A DNA stretch of 64,000 nucleotides from Abelmoschus esculentus (GCA_035048815.1 JAUCBN010000024.1:9918001-9982000), one strand, 5' to 3'; positions 34,554-46,687 are shown, numbered from the stretch's first letter. The notes: generated by a model not told the origin, from the sequence alone. Numbers and translations: made by a program.

Positions 34554-36643
34554 TGTAAAACTAAATTTGATTTTGATATAACAATTAAATAAAAAGACTA
34601 TTCTTTGAAATAATTTTAAGTCCCTAAGTCAATATTTTTGATTTCAAGTCAAACAAAGATTTTAAAAGAAAATTCTAAGTGTTTTTGCACGACGGTATCG
34701 AACCATGGTTCGATACCCCTGGATTTTCAAAGTCATGTTCTTATGTTCAAGAACAGGTATCGAACCCCCATTCGAAACAAAGGAGCTCACTGTCAGCCTC
34801 CGTTTCGAGACACCGTTCGATACCTTTGGATTTTCAAAGCCATATTTTTGTGTTCAAGAACATGTATCGAACCACCATTCGAAACAAAGGAGCTCATTGC
34901 CAGCCTCTGTTTCGAAGCATGGTTCGAAGCACTTCATGCATATTTTTTTAAGTATTTTAAAATCTATTAAAAATAGACCCCTGGTATCGAACTATGGTTC
35001 GATACCACCCTTAATCCCAACGGCTATTTTTGCATTAAATGTTTTGACCGTTGGTGGTAGTTAATTTTTTGATTGATGGTTAGCCTGTTCCGAAGCATGG
35101 TTCGATACCAACCTTCACAGTTTCAAAAAGGTATCGAAGCATGGTTTGATACCCCTTGGTTTAATGTACAACGACTCTTTCTATTCTCGGTCTATTTCGA
35201 AACAGGTAGTACGTGTTTCGATACCACCTGCTGTAGAGTGCATTTATGGTGGGAAATTGAAGTCTAAACGGCCATATTTATGTTCCCAACAACCACAACG
35301 GATAGAAATCAATGAGATGGTATAAAATGAAGCAATTTCAACAGCATTAAGGACTATTGAACCCTTAGTTCTAAAAGGCGCGTCTGAGGCGCTCGAGGCG
35401 ACGAGGCGATGCGAGGCGTTGAGGCTAACGCATCTGAAGACTGAGGCGAGGCGCTATACAAGAAGCGCGCGCCTCAGAGCACTTTTGCCTGAGGCGTGAG
35501 GTGCTCGAGGCGACGCCTCTTGTCCCTGAGGCGTTTTTTCACATATTGTTCACTATTTTCTTTCTTTATATTAGTTTTTTTATTATTAATATTATTTTAA
35601 ATATTATTATCATAATTATTATTTTTCTTATATTATTATTATTTTATTATTATTAAATATTATTATATAACTATATTTACTGTTAAATACTATTATTAAA
35701 ATAATTGTTATTATTTTTTTTATATATCATTTTTGTTGTTTCTTATTATTAATACTATTGTTATTAATATTATATATTATTATTTGTTTAATATTTATTA
35801 TTTTTATATATTATTATTATTATTAATATTATTTGTTATCATTTTTATATTATATTACAATTTGATTTTCAGGTTATTTAAAATTTAAATAATAAATTTG
35901 AGATCAAGTTCAATGTCCCGAACATGTTAGGAAGTGTAAAATATATATACTTAGGTGTTTTCTTATACCAATTTATCTAATTTAAGAAGAAAATATTTTT
36001 ATTTATTTAAAATCAATAATATAATTATTATGTTTTTAAGCATAAAATATGTCATATGATTAATTTATAAATTAATAAAAAAAGCCTCGCCTACGAGAGG
36101 CGAACGCCTTCGCCTCTCGCCTCTCGCCTCAGCTTTAGGGACCTTTTGCGCCTCGGAGCGCCTCGCGCATTTTAAAACCAAGATTGAACCTCAAGCAACA
36201 TCCAAGCACACAAATCCAACTCAAAGCACTTTATTGCATATTTTAACCTCCCAACTTGTGTATTTCACTCTGATCAGTTGTAATTTAAGTTTGGGGAGAG
36301 TTTGTTTGTATTTGGGGCTATTATTTCTTGTGAGAGAATCCTTCTTAGCCAAACCAAATCTCTTGTAACACCTTGTGAGGTCTAAATCAATTTTGGGTAG
36401 AAAATTGATTTGCTTGTAAAGGTTATCCCTTGAACCTAGAAAAAGGTTGAATTCAATAGTGAATTGGTTTTAAAATCCTTAGTGGGAGCTAAGGTAGTGC
36501 ATGTAGAGCTTGTTCGAAGCTTGAACCACTATAAATCATTGTGTTCCTTATTTCTCAATTTATACCGAAAAATCTCCTACCAAATTTTTTAATATCCAAT
36601 TCACCCCCCTCTTGGCCATTATTCAATGTCGATCAACTCAACA
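34554..36643 (+). repeat. 3' LTR of the copia element, with nested MITE
   Basis: Starts TGTAAAACTAAATTTG and ends ACTCAACA with intact TG...CA. Equals the 5' LTR plus the 63 bases lost there and the 819-bp MITE at 35364-36182. A perfect 24-base palindrome lies at 34694-34717, its half reading GGTATCGAACCA. Confidence 0.92.
35364..36182. mobile_element. hAT-like MITE nested in the 3' LTR
   Basis: Flanked by perfect 8-bp repeats ATTGAACC (35356-35363 and 36183-36190). The 5' LTR has the same site once at 26723-26730, so the empty site is present in the window. Ends: CTTAGTTCTAAAAGGCGCG and, from the other side, CTTGGTTTTAAAATGCGCG. The outer 150 bases on each side are GC-rich GAGGCG/CGCCTC repeats able to pair; the middle is TTATTATTAATATT low complexity. 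No transposase. Confidence 0.92.
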
Positions 36644-36648
36644 AGATC

Positions 36649-38943
36649 CTACACTATGACCAGGGCTCGCGTTTACACAACATCATGGTCCTATACATTA
36701 CTCTAGGATAAGGCTCGCGTCCACACAACATCGGGATCCTACATCTAGGGATTGAGGCTCGCTTTCACACAGTATCGGGATCCTCCAAATCCCATGTGTG
36801 GAACATTACATCGAGCATCTTCGAATGAGGTAGCATCAACAAAGCATCGGGATCCTCTATTCGGAAAGGTCTTCAATAGCTTTCTTACCACAGATAGGCT
36901 CACAACGGATACGACAAGACCGATTATTCACTCAACAACAAAAACGTATTCAATAGCAGCATCCGATGCTTCTTCCTTATTCTATTTGTAAACCGATCGA
37001 GGGGAAGTAAGCATGAAGCCATAACTGCAAGAACCACAACGAACTAGTAGGATTGGCGAAAGAGTCTTGCAACAGTCTGTATAGGCCCCTTTACAAGCAA
37101 GCTAACAAGAATAGAGTTAGTACCATTCTTTTACCTGAATTACATCCACCCTAGGCCAAGTTGAAGCACTCTGAAGTCATCCTCATGGAAGGCGAGCAGA
37201 AAGGCTAAAAAGAAAGGATATCTAAGCAACTGAACCTGTCAATTGGGTATTGGATGTTGATTTTCCCTAGGAGCTCCGATACGATTGAAGATCTTAGAGT
37301 GAAGTGTGGAATTATTATTCAATCGTTTTGTAAAAGTAATGAAAGAGACGATTTAAGTTTTTTCACCTCTAATCAATCGAGGAAGGTTTTTGGTGACAAC
37401 AATCCCCGATAGAGGAGAAGGTTTCTTTGGAACTATTATTTATTTTAGGGTGTCTTGTCTCTCTTTTTTTAAGTCAACACAACATCAGGATCCTCCATTC
37501 GAAAAGGTCTTCAATACATCACCCGAAATGTTATATTGGATGGTATTCTTTGTGTTGTAACACTATTTTGGATATTCAGATTTCCAACACACAAGGACTC
37601 AACCACACAAGATGGTTCAATTAGGATCTTCACACAAAAATATACCATGACCAAACCTCAAGCATGTTTCATTATATCGAAGTCAATATCACCAAACCGA
37701 GTTTCAATATTCATTTTATGGCTTAATTAACCCATAAGAACCTATATCATAAATTATGGAACCCCTAAACTTATCCCTTAAAAACTTAGGGCAATATGTC
37801 TAGTGGTTTTGATACGCCTATATAAGGTATCAAAACGCCACCATATCAATACGCTTACAAAGAGGGCATTAAAACTCCTCCTTGACATATCGAGCTAAGA
37901 CGACCTCTTCGAATTTACCAAAAGGAACCTACCTGTTTCGATACGCCCTATATGGGGTATCACAATGATTTGCTACTAGAACTTTTGGTATCGAAATGCA
38001 GGATAAACGTACCGAAACGCCTGCTAACTAAGCTATCACTTCCTCTCTAGGGTATCGAAACACATACACGAAAATGCAGGTCTAGACCCTCAAACTGCTT
38101 AAAACACTATCCAAAACACTCTCATTGATTCTCAAACGATTCTACATATTATTGAAGTGGTTTAAAGTGTGTTTTTATAAGTTTTAAACAATCAAACATC
38201 TTATTACGAAAATCACCATTGAAGGTCTCTAAGCTACCAACCAAGCAATCATGCATTCGTACTACAATCAATGCAACCTACTCATGAGGTGTTTAATGGA
38301 AAAGAGGAGCTAAAGCGGTACCAATCTCGAGCAAACAATTATAATACCCAGAAAACCTCTCTTTTAAGCTTTCTTTTTGTCAAGCCTTCTTGAGGCATCC
38401 CCAACTTCTTTCTCTACAAAAAGAAGTTAAAACAACTATTAGATGAAGCTTAAGATGTTTTTAGGAAATAAAAACATCAAAGAAACGGATAAGAAACCCC
38501 TTAAAACCCTTATCCCGTTCTTGAACCTTTCATGCCCTTCAACACCACCCTCCACCAAAACACATCTTTTTTACCTTGTCTTGTAGATCACCAACAACTC
38601 TACAACTTACCCTAAAAACCCAAAACGTGATTCTTGAACAAACTCTAAAAGATAGCTCCTTTGTTTGATGATTTTGGGTGGTGGAATGATGAAGAACAAA
38701 AGGGAAAGCTAAGTGACTTCACCTCTAAAAAATCTGCAAAAAACTTAAACTCTCTCCCGTCTCTTTGTCTTCAACAAGAAAATTACCAAAAAATCCCTCA
38801 AAACCTCTTTGGGCCAAAGACAACCCAAACCCGATTTTCAAACCAGCCCAACATTCAATCTCGAGGCCTAAACAAGGCCCAAACGTCGAAGCCCGATGTT
38901 TCGGGTTAACTCGAGAATTGGATCCAAAATTCAGATCGTTACA
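36649..38943 (-). repeat. right part of the older interrupted LTR-like element
   Basis: Starts with the GGCTCGCGT/ACACAACATC repeats described for the whole element. Between 37810 and 38060 it has several TTTCGATACGCC and GGTATCGAAAC motifs, some in inverted pairs, close to the palindromes of the copia LTRs. Frames of 60-80 codons have no recognised domain. It ends CAGATCGTTACA. Confidence 0.5.
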
Positions 38944-38949
38944 GATAAA

Positions 38950-39323
38950 TTATATTATTAACTCTTTCTACCACGTTATCTGTGGTCCCAACTAACTAGA
39001 TTCATCCATCTTATTTTTTCAAGGTAAATCATTATCTTTATCCTTCATGCAATTAATGAGTGCAGGGACAGTGCCATGTGGATTATGGGGCAATTTTTTA
39101 TATAATTACATTTAAGATTTTTTAATTTAAATAATAATAAAATAAGATTTTTGTCCTTCTCAAATTTTAAATTTAAAGGTTTAATAGACTTTTACCCTTC
39201 CTAAAGTTTGACATTAACTCTGTTCCTGACTGAATGGGTAGTTATCATGTAGTTACTTAAAGATGAACAAACCTAATTTTATAGACCACAGATAACGTGA
39301 CGAACAAAATTCATGATATAATC
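38950..39323. mobile_element. MITE with about 35-bp inverted ends
   Basis: Left end ATTATATTATTAACTCTTTC continues to CCACGTTATCTGTGGTC; the complement of the right end is ATTATATCATGAATTTTGTT continuing to TCACGTTATCTGTGGTC. These are clear imperfect terminal inverted repeats. I could not find a convincing target duplication. The inside is noncoding. Confidence 0.55.
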
Positions 39324-39772
39324 TCTTTGATTATGACGGAAGTCAGGCAGTTTAAAATATTTTTAACCTACGTCTCCCACGCTAATTTATCTCTACATGC
39401 ATTTTTTTTATATAATTTTTAAAACTTCATTTCTGAAATAATCTAACTTTAAATGCACTTTTAACCAGTGTACTTAGAAATTAGGACAGGACAGTTAGCT
39501 TGCTGGTTTAAACATGTCAAAATATCCAGATGGAAATCATTCCTTTCAAACATGGAAGTGAAACACAATTTGTAGCTCCAAATTTGCCATTTTCCAGGAC
39601 AAGTGTTGTTTATTTGGGCTTACAGCCTAACGTTTGATCCATTAAGAGTAGGTTTTGATCTGAAATGGGCTAATCTCATTAGTTGGAGCCGGTCCATCAA
39701 AATCTGAAAAGATTCAAAAATAAAATTCATAAAAGATATAGCATGAAGTACACATGTATTGTCCCGCGGGTA
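39324..39772. other. spacer, no gene seen
   Basis: No frame or motif recognised. Confidence 0.4.
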
Positions 39773-40334
39773 TAGGTACTTATCGAGCGAGTCAATTTTT
39801 AGTTGATTAATATTTGATTCGTGTCCATTAAAAAATTCATTATTCGACTTGATTCGTTGCTAGTTAAACTTATTAAAATTGTGTTCACTCGATGCTCGTT
39901 AAGCTCACTAAATACTTATTTTATTTTTAACTAAAAATAAAATTTAATAATACTATATGAGAATTAATATTAACATAAACTAATAAATTTAATCAAAAAA
40001 TATCAAAAGAGTGTATACAACACTTTCAAAGTCTAAATTCTAAACTAACAATACATAAATACATCAAACTAACATATTAAAACTAAAGTAACAATCCACA
40101 AATTAATAATTGTTAATTAGATTTATTTTTGAATGAAATAAATTTTAAGTAATTATTAAAAAATATTTTTAAAAATTAACGAGTTACTTTAAAACTTATC
40201 AAGTCGAGTTAAATTTTGCTCGATTTCAATCATTAAGGTCTCGATTCGAGTTTATTCGAATTGAATATTTATCAAATTTTGACCGAATCAAATTCTAATA
40301 ACTCACTAGCTACTCAACTCGTTAAACACCCCTA
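39773..40334. mobile_element. decayed MITE with TAGGGGTGTTTA end
   Basis: Left end TAGGTACTTATCGAGCGAGT, complement of right end TAGGGGTGTTTAACGAGTTG. The inside has CTCGTTAAGCTC and ACGAGTTACTTT motifs shared with the element at 44118-44721. Flanking octamers do not match. Confidence 0.5.
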
Positions 40335-40468
40335 CATGTGAACTATGATGTTAGTCTTGTTAAAATACAACGTTTTAATTAATATTTCCTTTTACATGAA
40401 CCTTATTTAACGAATTTAATATTTTATCTTGTTAGATCGAATCTAACCGGTGTGATTAGTTAGCACCA

Positions 40469-40713
40469 GGATAAATCTATCTCTTTATTATGTTTTTTAT
40501 TGAAATTTTTTTAAAAATAAATTTTAAATCCTAACCCTTATTTTTTATATCTTAAACCTTAAATCCTATATCCTAAAAAATACACTCTATCCTTAATTCC
40601 CTAAACCCTAACCACAACCCCTAACCTAGAACCCTAAACCCTAAACCCTAAATTCTCTAATTTAAAACAAAGACACAAATAAAAGTATGTGAAAGAGATA
40701 GACGATTATCACC
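40469..40713 (+). mobile_element. telomere-motif MITE, copy D
   Basis: Left end GGATAAATCTATCTCTTTAT, complement of right end GGTGATAATCGTCTATCTCT. The inside has AACCCTTATTTTTTATATC and then a run of ACCCTAAACCCTAAACCC near 40630-40655. No clear target duplication. Confidence 0.6.
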
Positions 40714-41289
40714 GCTCTTTGTCAAACGCATTAACCATTTAGCTTTAGCACATTCCTTTCTCCCAATTACTTTCCAACATCTGCCCGTCAATGAATCATA
40801 CATATATTACCAAATGAGATCCTGTAGAGCTCATTAACCGTTGTACCACAATCTCAGACAAGTGCAGCTCAACGTCATTGCTTACCCTATTCATCCCATT
40901 ACAGATCCCAGAGATGTTAGAAAATTACAGCAAAACTGTGATTGGACCCAAATCCCATGAACCCCATTTAGAATTCCTGTCAAAGTTTACTGAAAGAAAA
41001 CCAACACTTTCTTCATTTGGCACCCATGTCTTCACATGCAATAAAATATTACCAGATATGCTTTTCATGTAATAATGCTTCACGTTTGTTTGTAGAGTCG
41101 TTTAACTGCAGCCTGCAGGTCCTTATGATTGATTCTGGGTGGCTTTGAGTTGTTTATCAAAAGTTGCACTTTGGAAACAAATATTCTACTGTGAAGACAT
41201 AATGGCACTGGGTTCTCACGGGGGGTCCAGCAGGAGAATCATTACATTTATTAATCAAACTTTGGTGAAGTTCAGATCATGAGTAGAAC
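40714..41289. other. spacer with a 64-codon open frame of unknown nature
   Basis: An open frame at 40878-41072 (+) has no motif I recognise and no splice context. I do not call it a gene. Confidence 0.35.
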
Positions 41290-41297
41290 GTACTGAT

Positions 41298-41859
41298 TAG
41301 GGTGGGTAAAAAATCCTATTACTCCGTTCTGTATTCGGTTAAATTTGATAATTTTTTATTCGGTATTAGTTTTGGTAAGATCGAGAATGGATTCAAAATT
41401 TAAGTTTTAATTATAACTGAAACCAAAATTGAATCTTGATTTTCTGAACCTGATATCCGATTAGTATCCAATAGAAGCAGAATCAATACCAAGTACCCAG
41501 TAGGCCAGTACTAGTTTTCTTATTTGTAATAGATAATGTTCTTTTGTTTATTTTTTCTTATCAAACTTTTTTTTTGAATTTTAATTTCTTGATTAATTTT
41601 TTCCTATTACTCATATTTTTTTAATAATAAACCAATTGATCGGGTATCCGGTATTAATACCAATTTCCACCGGTAACAAGAATGGATCCTAGAATTTAAG
41701 ACTCAATATGATCGAGACTAGAAGTGGTTCCAATTTTCAAGAATTGGTGGTTACCGGGACTGGAACCAAAACTGGTTCTAATTTTCGAGAATCGATGGTT
41801 ACTAGAACTAGGACCAATTCTAGTCAAATTAGCCGGACATCCGATCTTGCTCATCCCTA
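41298..41859. mobile_element. hAT-like MITE with TAGGGTGGGTAAAAAA end
   Basis: Left end TAGGGTGGGTAAAAAATCC and complement of right end TAGGGATGAGCAAGATCGG. Flanks GTACTGAT (41290-41297) and ATACTAAT (41860-41867) match at 6 of 8. The inside has repeated GGTTACTAGAACTAG and TTCTAATTTTCGAGAATCG motifs. No coding capacity. Confidence 0.6.
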
Positions 41860-42780
41860 ATACTAATACTTGAATTTTTTTAATTAATTTTTAATTTATT
41901 TTTGTTATTTTCATTTTGTATTTCGTCACTGTTATCTCTCAAGATGATATGTTTATTTTTGAGACCTTTAAAATATCTTTTTTGTATGATATTTCTTCGT
42001 TCGTATTGAACTGGGCATAAGATTCCGATAAATGAGTCTTTCGATAAAATTTTTACTTATATAACAACTTAAATTCAAAACCTATTTAAATGATAATAAA
42101 TTATTTATCACTTGGACCAAAATAACTATTAATATTAATATATTAAAGTTTTAATTTTAAAAATAAAATCATTGTTGAATTTCAAAATCATATCTTAAAT
42201 TATATGTATACCCCACATACTTGATGTTATGGTGTTCATGATTATTAGTAGACTTACCTCTAATCATGTCGATTAGTCACAAATTAATTGGATGCCATGA
42301 GTTATACAATTGGATTTTTGATTAACTAATCCACTTTTTCATTGTATTGTTATAAATAATGTGCCAAAGCGAGCTTAAAAGTAGGGTTCACATGCGATTA
42401 ATCACCCTTTCTGTACATACTTTGGGGTTGTTTAAACATAGAATATGGGATCCAGCTGATAGACCAAATATTCGCAAATTTAATTTGGTCTCGATAGAGA
42501 TTAGGTGGACAATTTCGTTATTAAATATATGAGCATTTATATATTTTATTATTTATTAATATTAACAAATCGAGTTAAATCTAGACTTAAATGATAATAT
42601 GTTTTTATTTCCCGAAACATGAAGCTGATCGGATTTAAATGTTATGTTTTTATATATTTATAATTAAATTTAAAAATATAAATTAATTATATAAATAACA
42701 ATATTTGGAAGAAAATTTAGGAGAGTTCTTATTTGCATAGGGTAAATTAATTTTTCTGACACATCTATTGTGAACCATTA
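41860..42780. other. AT-rich spacer, no gene seen
   Basis: Nothing recognisable beyond AT-rich DNA. Confidence 0.4.
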
Positions 42781-43500
42781 AACAATTCGAAATATTTTCG
42801 GAAGAGTTAACCAAAACCGAACTAATTAAAGTTTTTAAAATTTTAACGGTTAATCGAACCGAATTAATTTTAATTAAATTAATCAAATCGAAATTATTTC
42901 AGTTAATTAGATGAATTAACCGAAATTTATTATAAATTTTGATTAAATTACATAATAGGTCACTAAATTATACTAAAATAATTTTTTAATCACTAAACTT
43001 TTTTTTGGATAAATTAAACTTTATTCATCCAAGAATACCTAAAAAAAACACTGTACAAAATATTAACCATCCTCACCTATTCTACCCGAATGAATTATTC
43101 ACATAACCCCCATCTCATTGCTATACTTTAATCAAAATTTTTAAAACAACAGTCAACTAATTTGAGTCTATCATCTTTCTGTATGAACCAAAATTTCTCC
43201 AATGCTTGCCGTTGTCTATTTTCATGTACTCTACAGTTGCGTTTAATCACTAAACTTATTTTATACTAATTTAATAAAAAAAAGAGTGATCATTTTATAA
43301 TGTAAAAAAATTAATTAATATTTTATAATTTTTTAAAATGTAAATGACTAAAAATAAATAAATATAATATATTTAATATGTAATAATTTTAATTAATTCA
43401 ATTAATTAATGAATTTTAAATTGAATTAATCAAATTAAAAAAATCATTAATCGAATTTACTAAAAACTAACCGAAATAATTTTGGTGTTAATTAAGAGTT
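42781..43500. repeat. decayed CGGTTAATCG-type repeat interrupted by a retroposon
   Basis: Has AACCGAACTAATTAAAG and AACCGAAATTTATT motifs near the left, and AACTAACCGAAATAATTT near the right, with the phrase AATCACTAAACTT inside, as in the elements at 949-1509 and 11562-12209. Ends are not clear. Confidence 0.45.
43001..43241 (-). mobile_element. short polyA retroposon with 16-bp target duplication
   Basis: Flanked by perfect direct repeats TTTAATCACTAAACTT (42985-43000 and 43242-43257). On the minus strand it starts CGCAACTGTAGAGTACATG and ends GGATGAATAAAGTTTAATTT followed by TATCC and an A run, so it looks like a processed RNA copy with an AATAAA signal. It could be a 5'-truncated LINE or a SINE. 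A frame across the first 100 bases contains CRVHENRQRQALEKFW, which I cannot assign. Confidence 0.8.
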
Positions 43501-44117
43501 ATTAAGAATTAGCATTATGTACTAGGCACTAACATTTACTTATTATAGATAAAAACATTTATATTTTCCTTATACAGAAACAATTGGATTCATTTATTTT
43601 TAATACATACATGTCTGAATCAAGATTAAAATTAAATCATGTGTTATATTAAATATAAATATATGTATTCATGTATAATTTATGAGTAATTCAAACATTA
43701 TAACACATGATTTTATTTTATCATCTAACACAAAAATTCTGACTCATTCAACCGACCAAGATAAAAAATAAATAGAAAAGATATTAAAGAATGTGTGTAA
43801 TTTGAAAACCCAGAGCTCAAACTGTAATCAAGCACGGCAATATCGTCCTTAGTTATAAACAGCTAGACCAGATTAATGCATTATTTTATTAAGAATCTCA
43901 CGTTATTTTATCACATATCGCAATAGCTCATTTTTTTTTTAATTATTATCATTGTTTTTTTATATATTTTATAATTTTCAAAAAGTGTAAAAGGTGTGAA
44001 ACTTTATCATTTATAAAGGCAAAAAAAAATGTAATTTTATTATTATTATCTCAAGTTAAACCTTTAGAATATAAAGGGACTAAAATAACATTTTTATCAT
44101 TTTAGTAAAGTCAGATC

Positions 44118-44721
44118 TAAGCTACTTAACGAGTTGAGCAGCTCGTGAGTTGTTCAAACTTAACTCGATCAAAACTCGATAAATACTTGATTCGGATTAG
44201 TTTGTTCGAACTCAACTCGATACCTTAACGAGTTGAATCGAGCAAAGTCTAACTCGACTCGATGAGTTCGCGAGCAGATCGTTAATTTTTTAAAATATTT
44301 TTAATAATTACTTTAAAATAATTTTATTTAAAAAATAAATTTAAATAATAATTATTAATATGTAAAATGTTACTTTAATTTTAATACGTTAGTTTGGTGT
44401 ATTTATGGAATGTTACTTTTGAATTTAGATTTTAAAAATATTTTATACAATATTTTTGATATTTTTTGGTTAAATTTGTTAATTTAAGTTAATATTAAGC
44501 CTCATATGGTATTATTAAATTTTTACTAAAAAGGTAAGTTTTTTAATGAGCTTAACGAGCAACGAGTCGAGTTGAGTAATAAAATATTTTAACAAGCACG
44601 AGTCGAACACAATTTTAACAAGCTTAACGAGCAACGAGTTGAGTCGAGCAACAAAATTTTTTAACGAGTATGAGTCGAGCAATGCCCAACTCGCGATCGA
44701 TTTGCTCGATAAACACCCCTA
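44118..44721. mobile_element. hAT-like MITE, decayed
   Basis: Right end complement reads TAGGGGTGTTTATCGAGC; left end reads TAAGCTACTTAACGAGTTG. Flanks GTCAGATC (44110-44117) and GTCGAATC (44722-44729) agree at 6 of 8. The inside repeats ACGAGTTGAGTCGAGCAA. Confidence 0.55.
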
Positions 44722-44729
44722 GTCGAATC

Positions 44730-46435
44730 CTTATTAACTATAAAAACATATACAAAATTTTATGTTAAAGGATGAACATTTAAATTTTAAAAAATTAAAT
44801 CATAAACGAATTTTAAATTTTCAGATGAATGATCCGCCCGACAAGCTTTCATCAATTCATCTCTGTTAATTTTTTAATTTCAATCTAATTAAGACTCAAT
44901 CGTGATAATTATATTGATCGCACTGTACTTTACTAAAATAATATTATTTATTAATTAAAAATACATTCTTTTTTTCATTTACACGAATTCTTGACATGTG
45001 TACTTACAAAGTCCTTTTCTTTCAATTTAATAATCAAATGTTCCTATTTTTCCCGTGTCTGAAAACGTCTCCAAGCACTAATTAAGGTTGTTGTTTTGAC
45101 AATAACACAAATTAATTTGATTCATCATCGCATGATTCCGTACATCTCCTCTAACCTATAAAACCATACCATCTGCTATTTCTTACTTAAACCTTCGTCG
45201 TTATTAAGAAACAAAACAAATCAATAATTCTTAAAGAAAATCAATAACGGACGTAGAATACTAACTACTAAACATTATTAATATTAAATATTATTAAATT
45301 AAATAATAAAAATTTAAAATCTTAAAAATTCGATATATAATTAATAAAAGAATAATAAATATAATTAATAGTTAATATATTTAATCCTTAAAATTTTTAT
45401 TTTTTATAAATTAATTTAATAATATTCAGCGGTGTTCGATACCCGTTATAGACTTGTTCTAATTCTTATTCATACAATAATATTATTATTTGTTTGAAGA
45501 AAATCCAACAAAAGATTTTAGGAATATAAAAAACATGCATAGAAGTTTCTAAACAAAAATGGTCGGACCAAATGTGATGTCGTGTCATAATTTCAGCAGC
45601 CCAAATCTGAAACCATTTTTATACGGAAAATTTACCTTTCCCGTCTTTGACTCAAGCACTACGTATTTGGTGACATGTCAGAACCCAACTGTTCGTTTAT
45701 AAACCAAGCCAACCTAATTAAGCTTTAATTAATCGGGATTATAAGATAAGCTCAAATTAACCCAACACGTCAAAGTCAAAAGATGTGAGGTAAAAACCAA
45801 TCTTCCGAATCTAAGTGAAAATGAAGTAGGAGAAAGTGCATCAAATTTATATGAAAAATTCTACAGCTTTATGTAGGTGTCCCTTCAAACTTGGGTTAAA
45901 CCATAAATTGTTTATTATTTTCTGGGTTAGGTTGTTTAATGACAGATTATGCAGGGGGAAACTGGGTTTAGCCATTGTTTATATCGAAGGGAACAGGAAT
46001 TAAAGGGTAATCGTCAGCATTAGAGAAGGCTAATATGCCTGGCGGGTGTCATTTGATGGCCTAAGCCTTTGTTTATATTCAGCTAATCCAGGTGTTTAAA
46101 GCAGATGAGGCTGCTGCCTGCTGGTATTGTAATTAATGCGTAGAGATGGAGGCTCGGCGTCGGATTTTACGAGTCAAAAGACCCGAAATGCTAGTCTAGC
46201 GTAGTAATTTTCTGCCATCTTTTGATTTGGATTTAGTTATAATACGATGAACTGAGATGCTGGCACTTTATAAGTGGGAGGGGCAGTACACCCCCACACT
46301 AATTTTTCATTTTTGCCTTTTATTTATATAAGAAATGAATTAAAATTATATGTACTTTTAAGATTTTATTTACGTCTCGTATTAAAAAAAAATAATTTTA
46401 GAGTTTAAAGTTATGTATTATATATATGAGATTGC
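44730..46435. other. intergenic DNA, no gene seen
   Basis: The segment 45540-46290 is less AT-rich and shows no similarity to the repeats in this window, but I find no exon-like frame in it. It could include an untranslated or noncoding transcript; nothing shows this. Confidence 0.35.
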
Positions 46436-46687
46436 GGATAAATATAGATCGTATATTTTTTAATCGTGTTTTTATTGATGCCTCTATTTTATATTATCGA
46501 ATTTAGGGTTTAGGTTTTAAAGTTAAGGATTGTGATTACGATTTAGGAAATTAGGGTAGGATGTATTTTTTAAGGTATAGGATTTAGGATGTAGAAAATT
46601 AGGGTTAAGATTTAGAATTTATTTTTTAAGATTTTTTAATAAAAGACATGAAAAGAGACATAATTAGGAGGTAAGAGATTTCTATTT
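46436..46687 (-). mobile_element. telomere-motif MITE, copy F (reverse)
   Basis: Reverse orientation of the family: GGATAAATATAGATCG at the left, AATTTAGGGTTTAGG and TAGGATTTAGGATGTAG in the middle, and AGGAGGTAAGAGATTTCT at the right, the complement of the left end of copy B. Confidence 0.6.

Larger units (their letters stand above)
25984..36643 (+). mobile_element. SIRE-like Ty1/copia retrotransposon, complete but decayed
   Basis: Bounded by 5-bp target duplications AGATC (25979-25983 and 36644-36648) and two LTRs. In order: 5' LTR, primer-binding site, gag, protease, integrase, reverse transcriptase, RNase H, a third ORF, polypurine tract, 3' LTR. The copia order (integrase before RT), the VWVPK/GPKMIWVPK linker before the protease and the extra 3' ORF point to the SIRE (Maximus) lineage. 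Several stop codons and frame breaks make it unable to move by itself. Without the nested MITE it is about 9.8 kb. Confidence 0.92.
25400..38943 (-). mobile_element. older LTR-like element split by the copia insertion
   Basis: Sequence on both sides of the copia element belongs together. Just before it is CCACACAACATCGAG, just after it CTACACTATGACCAGGGCTC, and the right side repeats GGCTCGCGT-N-CACACAACATCGGGATCCTAC several times with about 45-base spacing (36650-36860, again near 37480). Read on the minus strand, the right end starts TGTAACGATCTGAATTTTGG, like the start of plant Ty3/gypsy LTRs. No internal protein domains were seen, so it may be a solo LTR or fragment. The left border is uncertain; GATAAATTA occurs at 25391-25399 and at 38944-38952 and may be a coincidence. 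Confidence 0.45.
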
